This document shows, in pieces, positions 49,210 to 57,652 of a stretch of DNA of 64,000 nt. The stretch covers positions 62,001 through 126,000 of the forward strand of contig NZ_FOLS01000004.1 of the NCBI RefSeq assembly GCF_900112375.1. The letters run 5' to 3'. The notes under the pieces were generated by a model, which searched no databases, had not been told where the DNA came from, and was given only the letters and a program-made list of their open reading frames with translations. The position numbers were made by a program, and so were the translations under genes. Position 1 is the stretch's first letter. Every line of letters begins with the position of its first letter. Source of the DNA: Pseudomonas citronellolis. Its GTDB lineage: Bacteria; Pseudomonadota; Gammaproteobacteria; Pseudomonadales; Pseudomonadaceae.

Positions 49210-50516
49210 GAAGCGCTGCTCGGAGTGGCGGTCGGAGCGCTCGGCGCTACCGGAGCCGGTGCGGCACTGGCGACCGGAGCGGTCGACGCGGCCGGGGCAG
49301 CGGGAGCAGCCGGGGTAGCGGCCGGAGCTGCAGGCTTGGCGGCGACGGCGGGCTTGGCCGCGGGCTTCGCAGCGGCGGGCTTGGCGGCCGGTTTGGCAGC
49401 AGGCTTCGCAGCGGCAGGCTTGGCAGCCGGTTTGGCGGCGGGCTTCGCAGCAGCAGGCTTGGCGGCCGGTTTGGCAGCAGGCTTCGCAGCGGCAGGCTTG
49501 GCAGCCGGTTTGGCGGCGGGCTTCGCAGCAGCAGGCTTGGCGGCCGGTTTGGCAGCAGGCTTCACAGCGGCGGGCTTGGCAGCCGGTTTGGCGGCAGGCT
49601 TCGCAGCAGCAGGCTTGGCGGCCGGTTTGGCAGCAGGCTTCGCAGCGGCAGGCTTGGCAGCCGGTTTGGCGGCGGGCTTCGCAGCAGCGGGCTTGGCAGC
49701 CGGTTTGGCGGCGGGCTTCGCAGCAGCGGGCTTGGCAGCCGGTTTGGCGGCGGGCTTCGCGGCGGCAGCCTTGGCAGCCGGTTTGGCGGCAGGCTTCGCA
49801 GCAGCAGCTTTGGCAGCCGGCTTGGCGGCGGGCTTCGCGGCAGCAGCTTTGGCAGCCGGCTTCGCGGCGGGCTTCGCAGCGGCAGCTTTGGCAGCCGGTT
49901 TAGCGGCGGGCTTCGCAGCAGCAGTTTTAGCAGCCGGCTTGGCGGCGGGCTTCGCGGCAGCAGCCTTGGCAGCCGGTTTGGCGGCAGGCTTCGCAGCAGC
50001 AGGCTTGGCAGCCGGCTTGGCGGCAACGGCCTTGGCGGCCGGTTTGGCGGCAGGCTTGGCAGCGGCAGCCTTGACCACCGGCTTGGCGGCGACGGGCTTG
50101 GCGGCGGCAACGGGCTTGCGGCTGGACAGCGACTTACCGACCGCTTCCTTCACCTTGCTCACGCCCTGGGCCAGCTTCAGGCTTTCCTGGACGTCACGCT
50201 TGAGGTTGGCGATGTAGGTGCGGGTTTCCGCCTGGCGGCTCTTCAGAGTTTCCAGCACCTCTTCCAGCTCTGCGATGCCGGCCTTGGCCTTGGCTTGTGC
50301 CTTGGCCTTCCCGGCCTTGCCTGCTTCCTGCAGTTTGGTGCGTGCCTTGTGCAGTTTGTCCTGCGCTTTGGCACGTTGCTTTTCCAGCTTGGCGTGCAGT
50401 TTCTCGGAGTCCACCAGGGCCTGCTTGCAGGCGGTCTCCAGATGCTCGATCAGACTGTTGGAAAGTTGCTGCAGCAGATGCAAAGGGGTGGTGACAGGTT
50501 TCTTGTTGGCCGACAT
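49206..50516 (-). CDS. algP: AlgP, histone H1-like alginate regulatory protein
   Basis: 436 residues starting MSANKKPVTTPLHLL; upstream frames lack an RBS. The N-terminal 130 residues are helical and coiled-coil (HAKLEKQRAKAQDKLHKAR). From about residue 136 a lysine/alanine/proline tail carries around 18 tandem 13-residue repeats (AAKPAAKPAAKPA type), like eukaryotic histone H1, then an alanine/proline C-terminus. AlgP binds DNA and affects alginate genes in P. aeruginosa. It sits next to algQ as expected. Repeat number varies among strains of P. aeruginosa. Confidence 0.93.
   Translation of the reverse strand: MSANKKPVTTPLHLLQQLSNSLIEHLETACKQALVDSEKLHAKLEKQRAKAQDKLHKARTKLQEAGKAGKAKAQAKAKAGIAELEEVLETLKSRQAETRTYIANLKRDVQESLKLAQGVSKVKEAVGKSLSSRKPVAAAKPVAAKPVVKAAAAKPAAKPAAKAVAAKPAAKPAAAKPAAKPAAKAAAAKPAAKPAAKTAAAKPAAKPAAKAAAAKPAAKPAAKAAAAKPAAKPAAKAAAAKPAAKPAAKAAAAKPAAKPAAKPAAAKPAAKPAAKPAAAKPAAKPAAKPAAAKPAAKPAAKPAAAKPAAKPAAKPAAVKPAAKPAAKPAAAKPAAKPAAKPAAAKPAAKPAAKPAAAKPAAKPAAKPAAAKPAAKPAAKPAAAKPAAKPAVAAKPAAPAATPAAPAAPAASTAPVASAAPAPVAPSAPTATPSSAS
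49340..50100. repeat. 39-bp coding minisatellite inside algP
   Basis: Period 39 bp (13 codons), checked by the repeated ttggcngccggtttggcngc start at 49381, 49420 and 49459. About 18 imperfect units encode the AAKPAAKPAAKxA tail. A single unit is 9 residues rather than 13 near the N-terminal end. The frame is kept because the period is divisible by three. It is a probable slippage hotspot. Confidence 0.9.
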
Positions 50517-50790
50517 GACGTGCCTCCTGGCGTACGTGGTTGCGCCCATACTAGACCCGCGCAGGCCCTCTCGCCAACGCCCCCATAAAGCTGAAACCCG
50601 CGCCAGGCACAATCTGCAGCCGTTTTTCCACAGGCCGGAGAGCAGCCCGCGGACACGCTATCTCCAGCGACCCCCTCGCCAACGACGCCACAGACTGCCG
50701 CCACGAGGCCGTCAGGCGGAACTTACCGAAAGGCTGTAAGCCACGTGGTACGTGGCTTACAGCCATCTCAACGAGGTTTTCGCAGGCATG
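50517..50790. promoter_or_regulatory. algP upstream region with a 15-bp-arm palindrome
   Basis: The 324-base gap between algP and algQ holds no gene. At 50732-50764 is a perfect inverted repeat with 15-bp arms (ggctgtaagccacgt / acgtggcttacagcc) and a 3-nt loop. It is either a strong hairpin near the algQ end or an operator for algP. I recognise no -10/-35 pair between it and the algP start. Confidence 0.4.
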
Positions 50791-50826
50791 AAAAAAGGGC
50801 GCGTCCGCAAGGACAGCGCCCCTTTT
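50791..50826 (-). terminator. intrinsic terminator after algQ
   Basis: A long stem with two bulges (aaaagggcgcgtcc / ggacagcgccccttt) and loop gcaa. On the minus strand it is followed by TTTTTT. It is 14 bp past the algQ stop. Confidence 0.8.
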
Positions 50827-50840
50827 CCCGCCCGCCAAAA

Positions 50841-51308
50841 TCAGGCGGTGACCGTGCGCTGTTCGTGGGCGTTGTGCAGCACCTCGATCAGGCAATCTTC
50901 CAGCTCGAAACGCTCGTGAAGCTGTTGGCACAGCAGCTTCAACTCGCTGGTGAGGCAGGTGCCTTCGCGGCAATCGCCATTGTCGCAGCGATCGTTGAAG
51001 TTCAGCGCGGACGCGGTGATGGCTTCCAGGCGCGGGTAGATCTGCTTGGCCAGTTCCAGGCCACGCGCATCGCCAAAGGCCTTGGCCTCGTCCATCAGCT
51101 GTTCGTAGACCTCGAAGTGGCCAGCGGAGACGTAGTCCAGCAGTCGCTGGCAGAAGTTCTCCAGCCCCTCGCCGTTGACGGCGGGCGCCTGGGGCCCGGA
51201 TAGCGAATCGAAGGCCTGGATGAGTTCCTGGCGGTCACGCAACCAGCGGTCGATCAGCTGGTGGACGCCTCCCCAACGTTCCTGGGCATTGCGGCAGCTC
51301 TCGAGCAT
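50841..51308 (-). CDS. algQ: anti-sigma factor AlgQ (Rsd family)
   Basis: 155 residues from ATG 51308 with GAGGAC in front. [23 protein letters not shown] at the start matches P. aeruginosa AlgQ (160 residues) and E. coli Rsd; only the first half of this stretch is quoted: [14 protein letters not shown]. It is all helical and binds region 4 of sigma-70, freeing core RNA polymerase for other sigma factors, and affects alginate and siderophore production. The C-terminal Cys-rich segment [13 protein letters not shown] is notable. It lies between dsbB and algP on one strand. Confidence 0.94.
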   Translation of the reverse strand: MLESCRNAQERWGGVHQLIDRWLRDRQELIQAFDSLSGPQAPAVNGEGLENFCQRLLDYVSAGHFEVYEQLMDEAKAFGDARGLELAKQIYPRLEAITASALNFNDRCDNGDCREGTCLTSELKLLCQQLHERFELEDCLIEVLHNAHEQRTVTA

Positions 51309-51554
51309 CTTGTCCTCGCTTCCCTCGGCCTGTCCCGGCGGTTCCACGGCGGGACAATTCTCTGTCGAATGCGGGCACTCGCCGGCGTTCTACCGCTCTG
51401 ATGGCGGAATCCCGGCGGTGCGGAAGACCAGAGTATGCCCACGGGATGTCCGCTTCAAGACACCTTTCGCGGGAAAATTCATACGAGCGTTTAATCGGCA
51501 GCCCGCGGCGGCGCTGGCTTCGCGCCGTAGGACAGTTCTGCCGCCGCGCGGCGA

Positions 51555-52037
51555 TCAGCCGCGGCGCAGAAACTGGAAGACGGCGAACAGGGCGAAGCCG
51601 ACGAAGGCCAGCAGGCTCCACTCCGGGATGCTCAGGCTGAGCAGCGTCCAGGTCACCTCGGCGCAGTCGGCCGAGCCGTGGAACATGGTCCAGAGGATGT
51701 CCGCGTAGGGCATGGTCTGCATCATGTAGTCCAGCGGCGGCAGGCAGGAAGGCAGCTGGTCCGGCGGCAGGGTCTGCAGCCAGATCTGCCGGCCGGCGGT
51801 AGCGGCGCCGCCCAGCGAGCAGAGCAGCACCAGCACCGAGTAGATGCGCCGGCCGCGGCCATGCAGCGCGGCGATCAGCGAGAACAGCCCGGCGCCGGCG
51901 AAGAAGATGCGCTGCACGATGCACAGTGGGCAGGGTTCCAGGCCAACGACGTACTGCAGGTAGAAACCGGCGCCAAGCATGGCGGCGCAGGCGAGGAAGG
52001 CGAGGAAGAACAGGGAACGCGGGCTGGCCAGGTTCAT
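51555..52037 (-). CDS. dsbB: disulfide bond formation protein B
   Basis: 160 residues, four membrane helices. The periplasmic redox pairs are Cys36-Cys39 (EPCPLCIVQ) and Cys98/Cys125 (LPSCLPP, SADCAEV), and the quinone-binding arginine follows the first pair (CIVQRIFF). It reoxidises DsbA with ubiquinone. Pseudomonas carries two DsbB paralogs; this one is at the algQ locus (called dsbH or dsbB2 in P. aeruginosa). ATG 52037 starts 246 bp upstream of algQ. Confidence 0.93.
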   Translation of the reverse strand: MNLASPRSLFFLAFLACAAMLGAGFYLQYVVGLEPCPLCIVQRIFFAGAGLFSLIAALHGRGRRIYSVLVLLCSLGGAATAGRQIWLQTLPPDQLPSCLPPLDYMMQTMPYADILWTMFHGSADCAEVTWTLLSLSIPEWSLLAFVGFALFAVFQFLRRG

Positions 52038-52151
52038 GGCGGCTCCAGTGGCACGGCATTTTCGGAAAGGCCGCTACGGTAGAGGAAATTCCGCGGGCCT
52101 TTCAAGGCTGCGGGCTAGACTGGGCCGGACAGCCATCAGGGAATTCCTACC

Positions 52152-53240
52152 ATGCGTCGACAGCTGATCCTACTCGCCGCGCTGCTGTTCGTCCCCCTCC
52201 CCGGCGCATTCGCCGCTTCGGTCGTGGAGCGGCTCAAGGTGCCCGAAGGGTTCCGCATCGAGGTGCTCAGCGACCAGGTCCCCAACGCCCGCGCCATGGC
52301 CCTGGGCAGCGAGGGCACGCTCTTCGTCGGCAGCCGCGAGGCCGGCAAGGTGTACGCCCTGCGCCCCGGCGAACAGCGCCCGCGGGTGATCGCCAGCGGC
52401 CTGAAGATGCCCAGCGGCGTGGCCTTCCACCAGGGCGATCTGTACGTCTCGGCTGTCAGCCGCCTCTACGTGCTGCGCGACATCGAGACGCACCTGGATG
52501 CGCAGCCAGAACCCGAGGAACTGCCGCCGCAGTTCCCCGGCGAGACGCACCACGGCTGGAAGTTCATCGCCTTCGGCCCCGACGGCAAGCTCTACGTGCC
52601 GGTGGGCGCGCCCTGCAACATCTGCCGCCCGGACCGCGAGCGCTACGCCAACCTGCAACGCATGCAGCCGGACGGCAGCCAGCGCGAGGTGGTGGCCTAT
52701 GGCGTGCGCAACACCGTGGGCTTCGACTGGGATGCCCGGGGCCGGCTGTGGTTCACCGACAACGGCCGCGACCTGCTCGGCGACGACCAGCCCGATGACG
52801 AACTGAACCGCGTGAGCAAGGCCGGCGACGACTTCGGCTACCCGGACTGCCACGCCGGGAACATCGCCGACCCGGAGTTCGCCCAGCGCCCCTGCTCGGC
52901 CTTCGTCGCGCCGGTGGCCGGCCTCGGTGCCCACGTGGCGGCGCTGGGCATGCGTTTCTACAGCGGCGAGCAGTTCCCCGCCGAGTACCGCGGCAACGTC
53001 TTCATCGCCGAGCATGGCTCGTGGAACCGCAGCCGCAAGGTCGGCTACCGGGTGGTGCGCGTCGAGCTGAACGCGGACGGCTCGCTGAAACGCCAGAGCC
53101 TGTTCGCCGAGGGCTGGCTGCAGCCCGGCGAGGAAGTGCTGGGACGCCCCGCCGACGTGCTGGTGGCCGCGGACGGTTCGCTGCTGGTGAGCGACGACAT
53201 GGCCGGGGCGATCTACCGCATCCGCTACGTCGGCAAGTAG
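52152..53240 (+). CDS. PQQ-dependent sugar dehydrogenase-like periplasmic protein
   Basis: 362 residues with signal peptide ending PGAFA near residue 21. Beta-propeller blades are visible from NARAMALGSEGTLFVGSREAGKVY to the C-terminal ADVLVAADGSLLVSDD. HHGWKFIAFGPDGKLYV, GVRNTVGFDWDARGRLWFTDNGRD and EHGSWNRS are hallmark L-sorbosone/aldose sugar dehydrogenase blocks with the putative catalytic His and PQQ contacts. A Cys pair (CNICRPD) and two other Cys (DCHAG, RPCSAF) may form disulfides. It is divergent from dsbB. I do not recall it between dsbB and hemY in PAO1. Confidence 0.88.
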   Translation: MRRQLILLAALLFVPLPGAFAASVVERLKVPEGFRIEVLSDQVPNARAMALGSEGTLFVGSREAGKVYALRPGEQRPRVIASGLKMPSGVAFHQGDLYVSAVSRLYVLRDIETHLDAQPEPEELPPQFPGETHHGWKFIAFGPDGKLYVPVGAPCNICRPDRERYANLQRMQPDGSQREVVAYGVRNTVGFDWDARGRLWFTDNGRDLLGDDQPDDELNRVSKAGDDFGYPDCHAGNIADPEFAQRPCSAFVAPVAGLGAHVAALGMRFYSGEQFPAEYRGNVFIAEHGSWNRSRKVGYRVVRVELNADGSLKRQSLFAEGWLQPGEEVLGRPADVLVAADGSLLVSDDMAGAIYRIRYVGK

Positions 53241-53262
53241 GCGAAAGCCGTCAGCCAAAACG

Positions 53263-53288
53263 AAAGCGGCGCCCGAGGGCGCCGCGTT
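53263..53288. terminator. bidirectional terminator between the sugar dehydrogenase and hemY genes
   Basis: An 8-bp GC stem (53266-53273 with 53278-53285) and cgag loop, flanked by AAA and TTT, sits between the convergent stops. The minus strand continues TTTCGTTTTGG, so it can also end the hemY transcript. Confidence 0.75.
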
Positions 53289-53302
53289 TCATCCGAACCG
53301 TC

Positions 53303-54541
53303 TTACGCTTTCGCAGGCAGCTGGACTGCACTGCCTACGGGCGCGCCGAACAGGCCGAGGCCTTCCTGGAACAGCCTGTTGCTGCGCTCGGTCTCCCCCA
53401 GGTGCGCCAGCAGGCGCGCAAGCTCGGCGCAGGTCTCGGCGCTGTGCTGGCGGGCCAGGCTGGCCTCCAGGTAGTCGCGGGCCTTGCCCCAGAGCTTGTC
53501 GGCCAGGCACAGGCGGCCCAGGGACAGGAGCAGCACGGGGTCGTCGGGGTACTTCTTCAGCCAGGCCTCGGCGTTCTGCAGCTGGCGCGCCGGGTCGCCG
53601 CCGCGGGCCTTGCCGTAGAGCAGCATCAGGCGCTCGTCGTAGCCTTCCTTGAGGGCCTGGCGCAGGACCTTCTCCGCCTCCTCGGGCGCGCCCAGGCGCA
53701 GCAGTTGCTGGGCATAGGCGGCGACCAGCAGCGGCTGGGCGCGCAGGTTGGCGGGCAGGTTCTGCCAGGTCTGGGTGAGCGGCTGCAGGGCCGTCTCGCC
53801 CTGCCCCACGCCCTGCTCGCCGGCGACTTCCAGGGCGGCGATCCAGGCGCGGCGCTCCAGGTCGCTGAGCTGGGCGTTCTCCAGCACGCGCTCCTTGCGC
53901 AGTTCCGGCAGCAGGGCCAGCAGCGGCCGCCAGTCCTGCAGGCTGACGTAGAGCTGCTGGAGCAGGCGCAGCACCGTGGGGTGGCGCGGGTGTTCCTCGT
54001 GCAGTTTCACCAGCACCGCGCGGGCCGGCTCGAAGGCGCCACGGTTGATCAGCAGTTGCGCGCGCGTCAGGCCCACGGCCAGCTCCGTGCCGGGCTGGCG
54101 TTCGAGGGCGCGGTCGAGCAACTGGTCGCACTCGTCGAAGCGCCCCAGCTCGTTGGCCGCGCGGGCCGCGCCCAGGTAGCTGGACAGGCTGTGCTCGTTC
54201 AGTTCGGCGGCGCGCCGCAGGTGGCGCAGGGCCGGGGCCCAGTGGCCTTCGGCGAGGTCGCGCTGGCCGTGTTCCTCGGCCATTTCGGCGCGGCGGCGGC
54301 GGTTGAAGCGCGACCAGGGGTTGACCACCCGCCCGGACACGCCGAGCAGGCGCAGCGCCAGGCGGATGGCCAGGTACAGCAGCCAGACCAGCGCCAGCAG
54401 GGCGAGGAAGGTCCACAGGCTGGATTCGTAGCGGAAGCTCTTATAGGCGATCAGCACGTAGCCCGACTGCTCGGCGATGGCCAGGCCGACCAGGGTAGCG
54501 GCCACCACCAGGGCCAGGACCAGCAGGTAGACGCGGCTCAT
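53303..54541 (-). CDS. hemY: HemY-type TPR protein
   Basis: 412 residues. Two N-terminal membrane helices (VYLLVLALVVAATLVGLAIAE; LWTFLALLALVWLLYLAIRL) and a HemY-N motif, then a helical TPR array with LSSYLGAARAANELGRFDECDQLL, LSLGRLCLADKLWGKARDYLE. It is not the oxygen-dependent protoporphyrinogen oxidase of Bacillus HemY but the gamma-proteobacterial inner-membrane TPR protein linked to heme synthesis. It overlaps hemX by 4 bp at the end of the hemCDXY operon. Confidence 0.93.
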   Translation of the reverse strand: MSRVYLLVLALVVAATLVGLAIAEQSGYVLIAYKSFRYESSLWTFLALLALVWLLYLAIRLALRLLGVSGRVVNPWSRFNRRRRAEMAEEHGQRDLAEGHWAPALRHLRRAAELNEHSLSSYLGAARAANELGRFDECDQLLDRALERQPGTELAVGLTRAQLLINRGAFEPARAVLVKLHEEHPRHPTVLRLLQQLYVSLQDWRPLLALLPELRKERVLENAQLSDLERRAWIAALEVAGEQGVGQGETALQPLTQTWQNLPANLRAQPLLVAAYAQQLLRLGAPEEAEKVLRQALKEGYDERLMLLYGKARGGDPARQLQNAEAWLKKYPDDPVLLLSLGRLCLADKLWGKARDYLEASLARQHSAETCAELARLLAHLGETERSNRLFQEGLGLFGAPVGSAVQLPAKA

Positions 54542-55653
54542 TGGCTACCCTCCGCCTGGGGCGCGGCGGGCGCCTGCTGCTGGTCGAGGGCGGCCTGGTC
54601 GCGGCGCACCACGTAGGCCTGCAGGGCGCCCAGCGCCGGGCTCAGGTCGGGCGCCTGCACGGCCACCGGCTGCTGCGCCAGTTCGTCGATGCGCAGGCCC
54701 AGGGCGCGGCTGTCGGCGAGGTCGGCGTTGAAGAAGTCGCCGAGGATCTGCCGGGCCTGCTTCAGGGCCTGTTCGTAGACTTCCTGACGCCCGTTGAGCG
54801 CGGCCCACTGCGCCTGCTCCAGGGCCAGGCTGAGGGCCAGGCGCACACGCGTCAGCTGTTGCCCGGAGAGCAGCGGGCGCACGTCCTGGCCGGCGTTGAA
54901 GTCGATGCGCACGTAGCGCGAGATGCGTTCCCACCACTGGTCCAGGGTGCTGCTGCCGTCGCCCCAGGCGGTGGCCGAGGCCTTGCCCGGGCCTTCCTTG
55001 AAGCTCGGCTCCAGCGGTTGCAGCTGGGCGGCCTGCTCGCGCAGCGCGCCGAGTTGCAGGAACAGCCCGGTGCGGTCCGGCTGCGGCAGGCTGCGCAGGG
55101 TTTCGAGGCTCTTGGCGAGTTGCGCGCGGGCGGCGAAGGCGCCCGGGTCGTTCTGCGCGCGGAGGATGTCGTCGGCGCCCTGCACCAGCTGGGTGGCGCT
55201 GTCGATGTCCTGCAATGCGGAGAGGCGCAGCGAGGCGAGGCGCATCAGGTGCTCGGCCTCGGCCAGGCGCCATTGCTGGCGGCTCTGCCCGAGAACCTGC
55301 TTGAACTGCTGGGCCAGTTGCTGCTGGTCGCCCTGCAGTTCGACCACCAGGCGCCGGCGGGCCTCCAGCTCGTCGGCGCTGGGCAGCGCGTCCAGGCGCT
55401 TGTCCAGCGCGCTGTTGTGGTTGAGCAGGCTCTGCGCCTCGCCGCGGGTTTCTTCCAGCTGTTGCGCGCGGGCCTGGTCGCGGGCCTGCAGCTGCTGCGT
55501 CTGCCACAGCCCCCAGCCACCAACGCCGAGGCCGGCGACGCCGACCAGCAGGGCGAGCAGGGCCAGGCCGTTGCCGGACCGGGCCGGAGCGGGCGGGGTC
55601 GGCTCGACGGGGGTATCTTGCGGGGTGTCTTGGGGAGTGACGGCTTCGCTCAC
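54538..55653 (-). CDS. hemX: HemX-type uroporphyrin-III C-methyltransferase-like protein
   Basis: 371 residues from GTG 55653, which has AAGGA seven bases before; an ATG six bases earlier runs into a stop. A short cytoplasmic proline-rich N-terminus leads to one helix (LALLALLVGVAGLGVGGWGLW) and a long alpha-helical, coiled-coil periplasmic part (LEARRRLVVELQGDQQQLAQQ). It resembles HemX/YfbR-type HemX of E. coli, where it may scaffold heme or tetrapyrrole enzymes; no methyltransferase motifs are seen. Confidence 0.92.
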   Translation of the reverse strand: MSEAVTPQDTPQDTPVEPTPPAPARSGNGLALLALLVGVAGLGVGGWGLWQTQQLQARDQARAQQLEETRGEAQSLLNHNSALDKRLDALPSADELEARRRLVVELQGDQQQLAQQFKQVLGQSRQQWRLAEAEHLMRLASLRLSALQDIDSATQLVQGADDILRAQNDPGAFAARAQLAKSLETLRSLPQPDRTGLFLQLGALREQAAQLQPLEPSFKEGPGKASATAWGDGSSTLDQWWERISRYVRIDFNAGQDVRPLLSGQQLTRVRLALSLALEQAQWAALNGRQEVYEQALKQARQILGDFFNADLADSRALGLRIDELAQQPVAVQAPDLSPALGALQAYVVRRDQAALDQQQAPAAPQAEGSQ

Positions 55654-55675
55654 AGGTCCATCCTTCGCTCGGAAA

Positions 55676-56440
55676 TTATTCTTCGTCGGCGCCCCTGAGC
55701 GCCTCCAGCAAGGCCGCGGCATTCGCCCCGCGGCAATCGATCACGCGTCGCGCACCGGCGTCCCGGGCCAGTTCGGCGACCCGCGGGCTGGGCACGAACA
55801 AGGGTAGCCCGGCCAGTTGCGGCCAGTCCTCCCCGGCCACGCACAGCAGGTGTTCCAGGCCCTGGCCGCTGCTCACGACCAGGCCGTTCAGTGCTTCGTC
55901 GCGCACCCGCCGCGCCAGCTCGCCCGCCGGGTAGGCCGGCAGGACGCGACGGTAGAGTTCCAGATAATCCACTACCACACCTTGGCCGCGCAGGCGTTCG
56001 GCGAGGAATTCTCGGCCACCTTCACCACGCAGGATCAGCACCCGCGGCCCCGGCACCTGAAGGGCCTGCGCCAAGGCCGGCAGCGCCAGCAGTGCTTCGC
56101 TGTCGTCGCCGTTCTCCGGATGGTGCACGCGCAGACCGTAGTCATCGAGGATAGCCGCAGTGGCCGCGCCGACCGCGAACCAATCCTGGCGCGCCGGCGG
56201 TTGCGGCCAGTAGCGGTCGATGCGCTCCACGCCCAGGCGCGCGGCGGGCTTGCTGACCACCACCACGGCGCAGTAGCGGTCCAGGTCGAGCAGCAGGCTG
56301 CGCTGCTCGGGGGTTTCGTCCAGGGGCTCGATGGCCAGCAGCGGCAGGCTGGCGCTGGCCACGCCGTGCTCGGCGAGGCTGGCGGCCAAGGCCGCGCACT
56401 CGTCCTGCGGCCGCGTCAGCAGCAGGCGCCAGTGGCTCAC
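55676..56440 (-). CDS. hemD: uroporphyrinogen-III synthase
   Basis: 254 residues from GTG 56440, overlapping the hemC stop by 3 bases (GTGA). It cyclises hydroxymethylbilane and inverts ring D to give uroporphyrinogen III. The fold's poorly conserved halves are visible ([68 protein letters not shown]), with the conserved Tyr in DYLELYRRV. It lies between hemC and hemX, 22 bp upstream of the latter. Confidence 0.94.
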   Translation of the reverse strand: MSHWRLLLTRPQDECAALAASLAEHGVASASLPLLAIEPLDETPEQRSLLLDLDRYCAVVVVSKPAARLGVERIDRYWPQPPARQDWFAVGAATAAILDDYGLRVHHPENGDDSEALLALPALAQALQVPGPRVLILRGEGGREFLAERLRGQGVVVDYLELYRRVLPAYPAGELARRVRDEALNGLVVSSGQGLEHLLCVAGEDWPQLAGLPLFVPSPRVAELARDAGARRVIDCRGANAAALLEALRGADEE

Positions 56441-57378
56441 TGCGGGCCGGCCTCGCCATAGACGGCGGCAAGGATGTCGGCCGCGCCTTGTTCCAGCAGG
56501 TCTTCGGCGACCTTCACGCCCAGCGCCTCGGCCTCGGCCAGGGGCGCGCGGGCTTCGGCGCGCAGCAGTTGCGAGCCGTCGGGCTGGCCGACCAGGCCGC
56601 GCAGCCACAGCTGCTCGCCCTCGCGCACGGCGTAGCAGGCGATGGGCACCTGGCAGCCGCCGTTGAGGCGCTTGTTCAGCGCGCGCTCGGCGGTCACCCG
56701 CAGCGCGGTGTCGGCGTGGTGCAGCGGCGCCAGCAGCGCGTGAATCTCGCTATCGGCGCTGCGGCATTCGATGCCGACGGCGCCCTGGCCGCCGGCCGGC
56801 AGGCTGTCCTCGACGCCGATGCTGGAGCGGATGCGCGCCTCGAAGCCGAGGCGGATCAGGCCGGCGGCGGCGAGGATAATGGCGTCGTACTCGCCGGCGT
56901 CGAGCTTGGCCAGGCGGGTGTTGACGTTGCCGCGCAGGAAGCGGATCTGCAGGTCCGGGCGGCTGGCCAGCAGCTGCGCCTGGCGGCGCAGGCTGGAGGT
57001 GCCGACCACGCTGCCGGCGGGCAGCTCGGCGAGGCTGGCGTAGGTGTTGGAGACGAAGGCGTCGCGCGGGTCTTCGCGCTCGCAGATGCAGTACAGGCCC
57101 AGGCCTTCGGGGAAGTCCATGGGCACGTCCTTCATGGAGTGCACGGCGATGTCGGCCGCGCCTTCCAGCAGGGCGGTCTCCAGTTCCTTGACGAACAGGC
57201 CCTTGCCGCCGATCTTCGCCAGCGGCGCATCGAGCAGCTTGTCGCCGCGGCTGGTCATCGGCAGCAGGCTCACGCGCAGGCCGGGATGGGCCTGCTCCAG
57301 GCGGGTCTTGACGTACTCGGCCTGCCACAGGGCCAAAGCGCTCTGACGGGTGGCGATTCGGATTTCGCGGGACGACAT
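56437..57378 (-). CDS. hemC: porphobilinogen deaminase (hydroxymethylbilane synthase)
   Basis: 313 residues from ATG 57378 ([24 protein letters not shown]). It polymerises four porphobilinogen units on a dipyrromethane cofactor attached to the conserved Cys in [14 protein letters not shown]. The catalytic [18 protein letters not shown] and [21 protein letters not shown] (here [11 protein letters not shown]) are intact. It starts the hemC-hemD-hemX-hemY operon. The 274-base gap upstream to algR contains an REP and heptamer-like repeats. Confidence 0.96.
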   Translation of the reverse strand: MSSREIRIATRQSALALWQAEYVKTRLEQAHPGLRVSLLPMTSRGDKLLDAPLAKIGGKGLFVKELETALLEGAADIAVHSMKDVPMDFPEGLGLYCICEREDPRDAFVSNTYASLAELPAGSVVGTSSLRRQAQLLASRPDLQIRFLRGNVNTRLAKLDAGEYDAIILAAAGLIRLGFEARIRSSIGVEDSLPAGGQGAVGIECRSADSEIHALLAPLHHADTALRVTAERALNKRLNGGCQVPIACYAVREGEQLWLRGLVGQPDGSQLLRAEARAPLAEAEALGVKVAEDLLEQGAADILAAVYGEAGPQ

Positions 57379-57515
57379 GGGCAATTCCGGACAAAGGACT
57401 GCCGGGGATGATAACAGGCTTCGGCGCCCAGGCTTTCCCCCCTGCGACGCCAAAGCAGGCTTTCGGCCCCGCCCTGGGCGGGTGAGCCTACCGCAAGGGC
57501 AAGGCCCGGCCTCTC

Positions 57516-57580
57516 GTAGGAGCGAGCTTGCTCGCGAACAAACGCGGTGCCATGCGGTTCGCGAGCAAGCTCGCTCCTAC
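57516..57580. repeat. REP doublet, 65 bp, identical to the one at 28968
   Basis: Same two inverted gtaggagcgagcttgctcgc units with the same spacer aaacgcggtgccatgc as at 28968-29032. It sits between hemC and algR on DNA that otherwise carries short heptamer-like runs (cctgccgcctatagcctgc) near 57605-57650. Confidence 0.9.
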
Positions 57581-57652
57581 GAAAAGCCCGCAGAGCCGCC
57601 GCCTACGCCGCATGCTCTTAGCCTGCCGCCTATAGCCTGCAGCCTGCCGCCC

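Noticed and set aside
49225-50217. Alanine/glycine-rich plus-strand frame opposite algP
   Set aside because: It is the antisense reading of the algP repeat, with no RBS and no domains.
50732-50764. tRNA or tRNA-like element in the algP-algQ gap
   Set aside because: There is only one simple hairpin; no cloverleaf, anticodon arm or T-loop sequence could be found.
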